33,654 bases of DNA, taken from Planctomycetota bacterium (lineage in GTDB: Bacteria > Planctomycetota > Phycisphaerae > Sedimentisphaerales > Anaerohalosphaeraceae). Within the stretch, counting starts at the first letter, position 1. Each line of letters begins with the position of its first letter. Below the pieces are notes generated by a model. The model ran no database searches and was not told the origin of the DNA. It worked only from the letters and a program-made list of their open reading frames with translations. The stretch is taken from the NCBI GenBank assembly GCA_019456225.1, contig VRUI01000052.1, forward strand, positions 1 through 33,654, in the 5' to 3' direction. The translations under genes and the position numbers were made by a program. Positions 16,082-23,626 of this stretch are shown piece by piece.

Positions 16082-19000
16082 ATGGAAGCACTTGAACATT
16101 CAAGACGATTGACCGTGTCTATCCCCCTGGTTGCACTCTGTGTTCTTTTGATCGTCCTGTTCGCAGTACCTGCGCAGGCGGGCACGATCGAGATTCCTGC
16201 TTGGTCCTTCGCTCGCGGCAACGGTCGAATCCATGCCGACCCGAAGGAATATGCCGATGCCGGGCCGGTAGTGGCAAGCGGAGAGCGGCAGCCCTGGGGC
16301 TGGTCGCTCGAATACGACGTTGAGTATCCCGTCGATGGCATGTACCGACTTCACATCCAATACGCGTCCGCCGAGTCCCGGCCGGTCAGCATCAGGTTCG
16401 ACACGCGTGACCTCACCAAGTGCTGTTTGGGTATCAGCTTGAAGCCCGGAGTATCCGGAGAGCCTACGTGGAAGAGCAGCGGCGCAAGATATGAACTCGC
16501 TTCCAACAGATTCGGCGAGCCCGACAATATATCGAGTGACCCGAAGCAGAAGGCGCGGGCCGGAAAACACACGATAGTCCTGACGAGTCGCAACCCGCTG
16601 CCCCACCTGATCTCCCTGCGACTCACTACGTCGGAGCCTTTTCCGGAAGATTGGCAACCGCCCAAGTACAAGGTGCGTGATCTCGGCAGCATTCCAACCA
16701 AGTACCGCAAGCTCTTCACTCCGCCAAAGAACGTCGACGTCGCCGCCTTGAGGCGACCCGTTGCAGATCCAACGGCCCCGAAGTTTGCGTCCGCGCTAAT
16801 GATTCCTGCATGGACGTTCGATCGGGGCAATGCACGCATCTACGCGAGTCCGGACGAATACGCAAATGCCGGCCCCATGATTGGCGGCGGCACGAAGGAC
16901 GGGCACTCATTCGTCGAATACGACATCGAGTTCCCCGTGGCGGGAGACTACACACTCATCACCAAGTATGCATCGGCGGACGCCAGGCCTACAGAGGTTC
17001 TTCTCGACAATAAGAGCGCAGGCTGGTGTTGCAATGGCGTGGCATTCAATTCGCCGCCACACCAGCTACCACTCGTGACCTCCGACGATAGCTGGGACGT
17101 GATAGAAGGACGCGAGGGCGTTACTATATCGGCCCCGAAAGGCACGCACACCCTCAAACTGTCACGCCAAGGCCCGCTCCCGCACTTAGTATCGCTCAAG
17201 CTCGGCGCGCACACTGCGTTCCCAAAGGGGTGGAAGCAATCGCGTCGAGTGATGACGCATTTCGACCAGGTTCCATCTGCGCACCAGAGTGTGTTTCTGC
17301 CTGCAAACAGCGTCAACGTCCCCGCCCTGCGAAAGGCAATTGAAAACACCATCAACGCCTACGGCCCAGGCTATTCGGGCGGACAGGAATACATCGATCG
17401 GCTGGCGGCGTTTGAGAAGAAGGAACACAAGATCTTGATTGGCGCGCCGGTCGGCAAGACGTTCAGAACCGCGAGGACGTGGCTAGAGGAAGAGAGCAAG
17501 CCCACAGAGCAGAGAACCATTGACAAGGACCTGGCGGCCTTGCGGCGCGAAGCGCTGCTCGCCCACCCCGCTCTGAAGTTTGACAAACTCCTGTTTGTCA
17601 AACGCGCGCCGTTCAAGGGACATATCTACGAGGATCAGCACAACTGGGACAAGGGTGGCAACATATATCTACTTTCGCCTGTAAGACCGGACGGCATTGT
17701 CACGAAGCTGCTTCCGGAACTTGATGGCGGCACGTTCGGCCGTTTCGACCTGTCATACGATGCATCAACAGTTGTCTTCTGCTATGCCAAAAAGCTGGAC
17801 GGAATTAGCAAGGACAAGAAGGGCAAAGGCGTATACGGGCCGTTCCACATTTACGAGTTCCGGCTTGATCCCACGACCGGCTTGAAGATTCCCGGCAGCC
17901 TGCGGCAACTAACGTTCAGCGGCGGCAAGGCCGAAGCCGACGCAATCAAGAGCCACACCTGGGGGAGGCATTTTGTCGCGGAGGGTTTCCACGACATTGA
18001 CCCCTGCTACCTGCCTAACGGTGACATCGTATTTCTGTCCGCACGTCCACAACGGTGCGTCTTCTGCTTCCCCTCAACGTCTGCCAGCCTCCACGTTATG
18101 GATGCTGACGGCAAGAACATGCGGTGCATTTCACAGGGCACACTCCCAGAGATGACGCCGTCGGTTATGAACGACGGGCGAGTCGTCTACACTCGCTGGG
18201 AGTACGTCGATAAGGGTCTTGGAAACGGACAGGCGATCTGGGCAATACGGCCGGACGGCAGCGGCGTCGATCACGTATTCAAGAACAGCACTATGAGACC
18301 ATCAGGGATGATCCACACCCGCGGCATTCCCGGCAGTCAGCGACTGGTGTCGGTCGCCAATCCTCACTGCGGCCGCGAGGGTGGCGCGGTCGTGTTGATC
18401 GACAACCGTGCGACGCGACGCACAGCGGCAGCTATCACTTCACTCACCCCGGAGATTGCGTATCCTTGCATGTACCGTGCCACGGCACACATGGGGTACT
18501 TCCTGACACCCTACCCCCTCTCCGAGGACTTCTACCTCGTCTCACACGCTCTCGGCAGCGACAACAAACACTATGGAATCTACGTGTTGGACAGATGGGG
18601 GAATCGCGCCGAGCTTTACAACGACCCCAACGTCTCATCCTTCCTGCCCGTGCCGCTTCGGCCGCGCCGTAAACCTACACAGATGGCTACACAGCTGGAA
18701 CCCACCGCGGTTGCAGCCAAGCCGCACGAGGCGTACGAGGCACAGAATGGGACGGGCACGATGTTCATCCAGGACATCTACCAGGGCATGACGGGTATTG
18801 CGCGCGGGCGAGTCAAGTACGTGCGAGTAATGGGTGTACTGCCCTGGCCCTGGGGCGAGAATGGCGTCTTCCGAATCGGGCTGCCGGGGTCCGTTCATCG
18901 CAAGAAAATCTATGGCTTGGCAAAGGTCCACGAAGACGGATCCGCCTACTTCACAGTGCCGGCAGAACAGAACCTTCTCTTCCAGGCACTGGACGAGAAC

Positions 19001-19594
19001 TACATGCAGCTTCAGCATATGCCCACGTTCATCAACGTAAGGCCGGGCGAGAACAGATCATGCATAGGGTGTCACGAGCACCGGCGGCAGGCTCCAGCGG
19101 TGACCACTCGCCCCCTGGCTCTGACCCATCCTGTTCAGAACCTAACGCCACAGCCCGGTGACGACGGCCCGCGAACGGTCCACTACGCGACAGACGTTCA
19201 GGCCACTTTCGACAAGCGATGCATATCATGTCACAGCGGCGACAAAGCCAAAGCCGGCCTGGTCCTCACAGGCGAGCCAACCAAGGAGTGGTGTCGCTCT
19301 TACGAGAACATCTTTGGCAAGGGGCTCGTCGCTGTCAGGCACTGTGGGTACGGGCGATCCCAATATGTTCCGCAACCGCCTCTGCACTATGGCTCGCATC
19401 TCAGCAAGCTGACGGCGCGGCTCAGAGAAGACCCGTGCAAGGGGGAACTCACGAAAGAGGAGTTCATCAGAATCGTTACCTGGATGGACGCCAATATACC
19501 GTTTTATGGAACCTACCGTGGCAAGCGGGATCTGAAATACATCGCTGAACCGGACTTCCGGCCGCCGCCGCAGGTGGTAAAACAAAAGCACTAG
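16082..19594 (+). CDS. HZS-alpha-like dihaem c-type cytochrome with beta-propeller (paralogue 2)
   Basis: A 1170-aa exported protein with a signal peptide to about residue 34. Its domain order matches the 6591 protein: two beta-sandwich domains opening IPAWSFARGNGR and IPAWTFDRGNAR, a propeller (HVMDADGKNMRCIS, VMNDGRVVYTRWEY, AIRPDGSGVDHVF), then the hydrazine-synthase-alpha-type middle domain (MFIQDIYQGMTGIARGRVK, KVHEDGSAYFTVPAEQN) and a C-terminal cytochrome-like part. Haem c motifs are CIGCH at C994 and CISCH at C1047. A lysine-rich insert (KKLDGISKDKKGKG) is absent from paralogue 1. GAGG lies about 11 nt before ATG 16082. Its stop codon TAG overlaps the ribosome-binding region of a truncated PQQ gene remnant. 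Confidence 0.8.
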   Translation: MEALEHSRRLTVSIPLVALCVLLIVLFAVPAQAGTIEIPAWSFARGNGRIHADPKEYADAGPVVASGERQPWGWSLEYDVEYPVDGMYRLHIQYASAESRPVSIRFDTRDLTKCCLGISLKPGVSGEPTWKSSGARYELASNRFGEPDNISSDPKQKARAGKHTIVLTSRNPLPHLISLRLTTSEPFPEDWQPPKYKVRDLGSIPTKYRKLFTPPKNVDVAALRRPVADPTAPKFASALMIPAWTFDRGNARIYASPDEYANAGPMIGGGTKDGHSFVEYDIEFPVAGDYTLITKYASADARPTEVLLDNKSAGWCCNGVAFNSPPHQLPLVTSDDSWDVIEGREGVTISAPKGTHTLKLSRQGPLPHLVSLKLGAHTAFPKGWKQSRRVMTHFDQVPSAHQSVFLPANSVNVPALRKAIENTINAYGPGYSGGQEYIDRLAAFEKKEHKILIGAPVGKTFRTARTWLEEESKPTEQRTIDKDLAALRREALLAHPALKFDKLLFVKRAPFKGHIYEDQHNWDKGGNIYLLSPVRPDGIVTKLLPELDGGTFGRFDLSYDASTVVFCYAKKLDGISKDKKGKGVYGPFHIYEFRLDPTTGLKIPGSLRQLTFSGGKAEADAIKSHTWGRHFVAEGFHDIDPCYLPNGDIVFLSARPQRCVFCFPSTSASLHVMDADGKNMRCISQGTLPEMTPSVMNDGRVVYTRWEYVDKGLGNGQAIWAIRPDGSGVDHVFKNSTMRPSGMIHTRGIPGSQRLVSVANPHCGREGGAVVLIDNRATRRTAAAITSLTPEIAYPCMYRATAHMGYFLTPYPLSEDFYLVSHALGSDNKHYGIYVLDRWGNRAELYNDPNVSSFLPVPLRPRRKPTQMATQLEPTAVAAKPHEAYEAQNGTGTMFIQDIYQGMTGIARGRVKYVRVMGVLPWPWGENGVFRIGLPGSVHRKKIYGLAKVHEDGSAYFTVPAEQNLLFQALDENYMQLQHMPTFINVRPGENRSCIGCHEHRRQAPAVTTRPLALTHPVQNLTPQPGDDGPRTVHYATDVQATFDKRCISCHSGDKAKAGLVLTGEPTKEWCRSYENIFGKGLVAVRHCGYGRSQYVPQPPLHYGSHLSKLTARLREDPCKGELTKEEFIRIVTWMDANIPFYGTYRGKRDLKYIAEPDFRPPPQVVKQKH

Positions 19595-19673
19595 GAGAAT
19601 CGACATGGTCTCGAAATCAGCACCGGCAGCACTACGTTGCAGGGCTAATCAGCGTTTCATCAACTACTTGTAG
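19588..19673 (+). pseudogene. 5' stub of a deleted PQQ-propeller gene
   Basis: Positions 19588-19635 are 48 bp almost identical (one mismatch) to 13238-13285: the ribosome-binding site, ATG and first ten codons of PQQ paralogue 1. Identity then stops and the frame ends at TAG 19671. The matching 3' stub (GATATCAAG, one codon, TGA) is at 19851-19866, on the far side of the promoter cassette. Confidence 0.75.
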
Positions 19674-19696
19674 CGAATTGGTTGTTCTCCCTAAGG

Positions 19697-19849
19697 ATTT
19701 AGGGCTTTGCTTGAGACAAATATTGACATACCACCTTGAACATGCTACAATTCATCAAAAGCATAAGGGTTTGTATTTGATCGAATCGAAAATGGGCATT
19801 TTGACATTGAGTGCGTTGCTCAATACGCTCAAAATTCCCGTGAACGGTT
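19697..19849 (+). repeat. Promoter/leader cassette, copy 2 of 3
   Basis: A 153-bp copy in plus orientation, nearly identical to the copies at 1912 and 28919. It replaces the body of a PQQ gene whose two ends flank it. The downstream gene (GTG 19912) starts 62 nt beyond the cassette. The bases between 19636 and 19696 match nothing else that I can see in the window. Confidence 0.9.
19723..19751 (+). promoter_or_regulatory. Sigma-70 promoter in cassette copy 2
   Basis: TTGACA (19723-19728), 17-bp spacer, TACAAT (19746-19751), with TG one base before the -10. There is one mismatch to consensus in the -10. It points at the PQQ gene at 19912. Confidence 0.75.
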
Positions 19850-19866
19850 GCGATATCAAGGGCTGA
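19792..19866 (+). other. Possible leader mini-ORF of cassette copy 2 (24 aa)
   Basis: Same 19-residue opening as in the other copies (MGILTLSALLNTLKIPVNG). Here it continues in frame into the last codons of the deleted PQQ gene (DIKG, stop at 19866). Confidence 0.2.
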
Positions 19867-19911
19867 GTTACTATAATTATCTGTCGCTAACATACACAAA
19901 GGAGCACCATC

Positions 19912-21198
19912 GTGAAGAATAAAAACGTCTATCGAATCGCGTACCTAATCCCCGTCCTCGCCGTCCTCGCCATCCTGCTCGGAGACCAAAGCGTCACCCA
20001 GGCCCAAGCCGGTTCTGTAGCGACTGGCTGGCCGCAATGGCGCGGACCCAACCGCGACGGAAAGTCGCTGGACACCGGACTGCTGAAAGCCTGGCCTGAA
20101 GGCGGCCCCAAACAGATCTGGAAGGCTACAGGCATGGCCAAGGGCTTCTCCACCGTATCAATCGGCGGCGGGCAGCTCTACACGACCGGCATTATTTTGC
20201 CCGATCCCAAGGACAAGAAGACCTGGCGCCTCCAGATGACTGCCGTAGACCTCGGTGGCGAGGTCAAGTGGCAGAAAAATGTTGGACCGGCCTACACAGG
20301 CTCCTACTCAGGCTCTCGGGCGACCCCCACCTACGACAACGGCAACCTCTACCTGCAATCCGGCAAGGGCCTCCTCGGTTGCTACGACGCAAAGACAGGC
20401 GAGACGAAGTGGACCAAGGACAACAGTGAGTTCGGCGGGAAGCACGCAAATTGGGGTTACACAGAGTCCATACTGATCCTTGGCGACCTGTTGATTGTAA
20501 CGCCCGGCGGCGAGAAGGGATTCATGGTTGCCCTTAACAAGAACACTGGCGAAAAGGTCTGGCAGTCGGAACCGTTCGGCTATCCACATTACAGCTCTCC
20601 GATCCATGTGACCTACAAGGGCGTGCCAATGATTATCACCGCAGCACGCAGTGGCATAATCGCTGTCGACCCGAAGACCGGCAAAATCCTCTGGACGCAT
20701 GCGTTCGCAGTCGGAAACGTTGCCAACTGTCCGGATCCGGCGTTCTATGACGGCTACGTATTCTGGTCGGTTGGTTATGGCAAGGGCTGCGTTTGCTTGA
20801 AACTGTCAGTAGATGGCGACAAGGTGACTGCCACCGAGGCATGGCAGAACAAGGACATGGTTTGTCACCACGGCGGTTACGTCATTCTCGATGGCTATGT
20901 CTTTGGCAATCACAACAAGGGCATGACATGCCTGGATCTCAAGACGGGCGCAGTGAAGTGGTACGATGACGCTGTAGGCAAAGGCTCTGTCTGCTACGCC
21001 GACGGTATGCTGTACCTCCTCGGTGAAAAGAAAGGCAAAGTCGGACTTGCCGCAGCATCGCCGAACGGGTTCAAGCTCGCCGGCACCTTCAGTATTGAAG
21101 GCAAGGCCGCGAGCTGGGCGCATCCCGTCGTCAATGATGGCCGCCTCTACCTGCGTTACGACGACAACCTCTACTGCTTTGATGTAAAGGCGAAGTAG
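19912..21198 (+). CDS. Secreted PQQ-type beta-propeller protein (paralogue 3, chimeric 5' end)
   Basis: A 428-aa protein with GTG start behind AAAGGAG (spacing 7) and a signal peptide to about residue 31. The leader and first ~45 codons are nearly identical at DNA level to paralogue 2, apart from a 9-nt insertion in the signal-peptide core. The body resembles paralogue 1 more ([64 protein letters not shown]). Closing blade: LYLRYDDNLYCFDVKAK. The gene is therefore probably a recombinant of the two types. It is driven by cassette copy 2 and followed after 41 nt by the YVTN/cytochrome gene, likely in the same transcript. Confidence 0.8.
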   Translation: MKNKNVYRIAYLIPVLAVLAILLGDQSVTQAQAGSVATGWPQWRGPNRDGKSLDTGLLKAWPEGGPKQIWKATGMAKGFSTVSIGGGQLYTTGIILPDPKDKKTWRLQMTAVDLGGEVKWQKNVGPAYTGSYSGSRATPTYDNGNLYLQSGKGLLGCYDAKTGETKWTKDNSEFGGKHANWGYTESILILGDLLIVTPGGEKGFMVALNKNTGEKVWQSEPFGYPHYSSPIHVTYKGVPMIITAARSGIIAVDPKTGKILWTHAFAVGNVANCPDPAFYDGYVFWSVGYGKGCVCLKLSVDGDKVTATEAWQNKDMVCHHGGYVILDGYVFGNHNKGMTCLDLKTGAVKWYDDAVGKGSVCYADGMLYLLGEKKGKVGLAAASPNGFKLAGTFSIEGKAASWAHPVVNDGRLYLRYDDNLYCFDVKAK

Positions 21199-21239
21199 TT
21201 AGAAACAGCACAAAACACAGACAAGGGGACAAACGCAAT

Positions 21240-23051
21240 ATGACAACACTCAGACCAATCCTCACAATTATGTTAATAGCAGTTGTCGCCACAAACGCAG
21301 CTGCCGACAAGAAGTACGTCTCACCCCTCGCCGTTGTGGCGAACACAGAGGGTGACACACTGTACGTCGCCGGATATACCGCAGAGAAGGTTTCGATACT
21401 GAACGTGGCAACGGGTAAGACGAAGCCTGTCTCGGTCCCGGGTCGCCCGACAGGCCTGGCACTGTCCAAGAACGGCAAGGAGCTGTTTGTCAGCGTAGCC
21501 GGCCCCGCCGGTGGCGTGCATGTACTGAAAGCCAAGGGCGGCAAAGTCACACGCTCGTTGCCCACAGGCCACACACCCATGTCGCCCGTGCTCAGCCCGG
21601 ACGGCAAGACGCTCTACGTTTGCAACCAATTCACCGATGACGTTTCTGTCATCACCTTGAAAGGCGACGCAAAGCCCGTTCGTATCCCGGTCAAGCGTCA
21701 GCCGGTCGCCGCAGCCATCACACCCGATGGCAAGCAGTTGTTCGTGGCCAACTTGCTCCCTGAGGGTGCGGCCAACGGCGCCTATGTTGCGGCCTCTGTA
21801 TCGGTGATTGATACTGCTGCTCTGAAAGTGACCGCAACACTCCAGCTGCCGAACGGGAGCTCGAGTTTGAGAGGCATCTGCGTCTCACCCGACGGCAAGC
21901 ACGTGTATGTGACTCATATCCTCGGTCGTTACCATATGCCGACCATCCAGGTGGAACGTGGATGGATGAACACCAATGCCATGACCATCATCGATGTCAC
22001 AAAGATGAAGGTCCTGAACACCGTGTTGCTCGATGACACCGAACTCGGCGCGGCAAATCCCTGGGGTGTGGCATGCACGGCAGATGGCAAGTACATCTGC
22101 GTAGCGCACTCGGGAACTCACGAACTCAGCGTGATCGATCAGCAAGCATTGCTCGCAAACCTGCAGTCCGTTGAGAAACCTGATGAAGTGTGTGACGACC
22201 TCGCATTCTTGGTAGGCATCCGGAGACGTCTGAACCTGAGCGGCCAAGGGCCGCGCGGATTGGTAATGGTAGGCAGCGTAGCCTATGCCGCTGAGTACTT
22301 CACCGATAGCGTAGGAGTCCTGGACATCAACCCCGACGCTAGCCCAAGGCCGAAAGCCAAGTCACTGCCGTTGGGCCCGAAGATCACGGAAAGCGTGGCG
22401 CGCAAGGGCGAAAGAATCTTCTATGATGGCAAGGCTTGTTTCCAGCAGTGGCAAAGCTGCGCTACCTGTCATCCTGACACGCGTGTCGATGGGCTGAATT
22501 GGGACCTCTTGAACGACGGGATGGGTAACCTCAAGCAGGTCAAGAGCATGCTCCTCTCGCACAAGACGCCACCGGCGATGGCAACCGGCATACGCGGCTC
22601 GGCCGAGATCGCCGTGCGAGCTGGATTCAAATTCATTCACTTCGCCGTCCGACCTGAGGAAGACGCGACGGCGGTTGACGAATACCTTAAGTCCCTCAAG
22701 CCCGTGCCCAGCCCCTACCTGGTCGACGGCAAGCTCAGTGATTCCGCCAAGCGCGGCAAGAAGCTGTTCTTCGACAAGAAGGTCGGCTGTGCTGCATGCC
22801 ACCCCAAGCCACTCTACACCGATCTCAGCTCATACGACGTAGGCAGCAAAACCGGGAACGATAAGACCAGCGTCTTCGACACTCCGACACTGATCGAGTG
22901 TTGGCGGACCGCCCCCTACATGCACGACGGGCAGTTCTCGGACATGAAGTCGTTGTTGACCGATGGAAAACACGGCATAGAGAAGGGCAGTGAGAACACG
23001 CTCAGCAAAGAGCAACTCAACGACCTCATCGAATTCGTGCTATCACTCTAG
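21240..23051 (+). CDS. YVTN-propeller protein fused to a MauG/cytochrome c peroxidase-like dihaem domain
   Basis: A 603-aa exported protein with a signal peptide to about residue 21. Residues about 25-385 are a YVTN-type propeller (LSKNGKELFVSV, LSPDGKTLYVCNQFTDDVSVI, ITPDGKQLFVAN, VSPDGKHVYVTH). Residues about 390-600 hold two haem c sites, CATCH at C407 and CAACH at C517, in a layout like MauG/bacterial cytochrome c peroxidase, with the late APYMHDGQF.......L segment typical of that family. AGGGG precedes ATG 21240. It is the last gene of the propeller/cytochrome run and is the best candidate for a peroxidase or electron-accepting partner of the HZS-alpha-like proteins. Its TAG stop lies inside the CTAG bordering a MITE. 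Confidence 0.8.
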   Translation: MTTLRPILTIMLIAVVATNAAADKKYVSPLAVVANTEGDTLYVAGYTAEKVSILNVATGKTKPVSVPGRPTGLALSKNGKELFVSVAGPAGGVHVLKAKGGKVTRSLPTGHTPMSPVLSPDGKTLYVCNQFTDDVSVITLKGDAKPVRIPVKRQPVAAAITPDGKQLFVANLLPEGAANGAYVAASVSVIDTAALKVTATLQLPNGSSSLRGICVSPDGKHVYVTHILGRYHMPTIQVERGWMNTNAMTIIDVTKMKVLNTVLLDDTELGAANPWGVACTADGKYICVAHSGTHELSVIDQQALLANLQSVEKPDEVCDDLAFLVGIRRRLNLSGQGPRGLVMVGSVAYAAEYFTDSVGVLDINPDASPRPKAKSLPLGPKITESVARKGERIFYDGKACFQQWQSCATCHPDTRVDGLNWDLLNDGMGNLKQVKSMLLSHKTPPAMATGIRGSAEIAVRAGFKFIHFAVRPEEDATAVDEYLKSLKPVPSPYLVDGKLSDSAKRGKKLFFDKKVGCAACHPKPLYTDLSSYDVGSKTGNDKTSVFDTPTLIECWRTAPYMHDGQFSDMKSLLTDGKHGIEKGSENTLSKEQLNDLIEFVLSL

Positions 23052-23212
23052 TGCTTTGTCCTCTGTAAAATTCTGGTTTTATAACAGATTAAGTTAGTCA
23101 GCCGCAAGGCCGGCGAAGCAGGCAATGTTGTAATATTGCCGATGCAGCCGAACGCAGTGGATGGCTGATTGCAGCAAGCTGATCCTGAATTTTATCAGGG
23201 ACACAGTACTAG
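23048..23212. mobile_element. 165-bp palindromic MITE, copy 1
   Basis: Bounded on both sides by CTAG. Imperfect terminal inverted repeats run from TGCTTTGTCCTCTGTAAAAT to ATTTTATCAGGGACACAGTA. An inner pair (AGTCAGCC / GGCTGATT) and a central 8-bp hairpin (23121-23140) make the whole element foldable. It is about 95% identical to 30899-31063. No ORF. It sits on the stop codon of the YVTN/cytochrome gene without changing it, and could also act as a transcription barrier. Confidence 0.75.
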
Positions 23213-23371
23213 TGCCATGGATACTAAACCCAAAGGGCACCTGACTATGAGCACAAACTACTCGAAACTTCGGAAAGCCGTGGGGTACAAATATATATAG
23301 CCATCCTGAATTATGCTAACACAATAACAGATAATCCTTGAGAAATCAAGAAGTTATGATACAATTGGCTC

Positions 23372-23490
23372 ATGGGAAATGCAGCGAATCAAAAAGCTGC
23401 TAACAAATGGCTAAGTGTGCCGATTATCGCAACGGTCACTCGATTATTGTGCCGTGAGTTGACACTTCAGAACGAACAAATCTTCACCAA
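23372..23490 (+). pseudogene. N-terminal stub of an integrase-type (IS3/IS481-like) transposase
   Basis: The first ~36 codons, including WLSVPIIATVTRLLCRELTL followed by QNEQ, resemble the N-terminus of rve-integrase transposases (usual form RLLCRELTLQNEYLR.EN.IL). The reading then diverges into unrelated sequence (frame open to 23632). TTGAGA-16-TACAAT at 23338-23365 directly precedes the ATG and might be a promoter. Recognition is from memory of the family, without a search. The rest of 23213-23371 and 23491-23569 shows nothing that I can name. Confidence 0.45.
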
Positions 23491-23569
23491 CATAGTTTGC
23501 CATGGTGATAGCGCTATAAGACCTGCTGATCAACTGGGGAAGATAATTTTCGCGTTTAGTCTTTATATT

Positions 23570-23607
23570 AACAACGCTGCGAATCGGAAGAGATTCGCAG
23601 CGTTGTT
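23570..23607. terminator. Strong hairpin after the lamin-tail/CotH gene
   Basis: A perfect 16-bp stem (AACAACGCTGCGAATC with its complement, 6-nt loop) lies 19 nt beyond the stop at 23627. GCTTTT follows on the plus strand. The minus side is less T-rich but still A/T-rich. It probably ends minus-strand transcription of the giant surface-protein gene and may be bidirectional. Confidence 0.65.
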
Positions 23608-23626
23608 GCTTTTCACTAATTGCTTG

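Noticed and set aside
6591-19594. Anammox hydrazine synthase
   Set aside because: Only the alpha-like fold is present, duplicated, with extra N-terminal domains and no beta or gamma subunit genes. The family is widespread in non-anammox planctomycetes.
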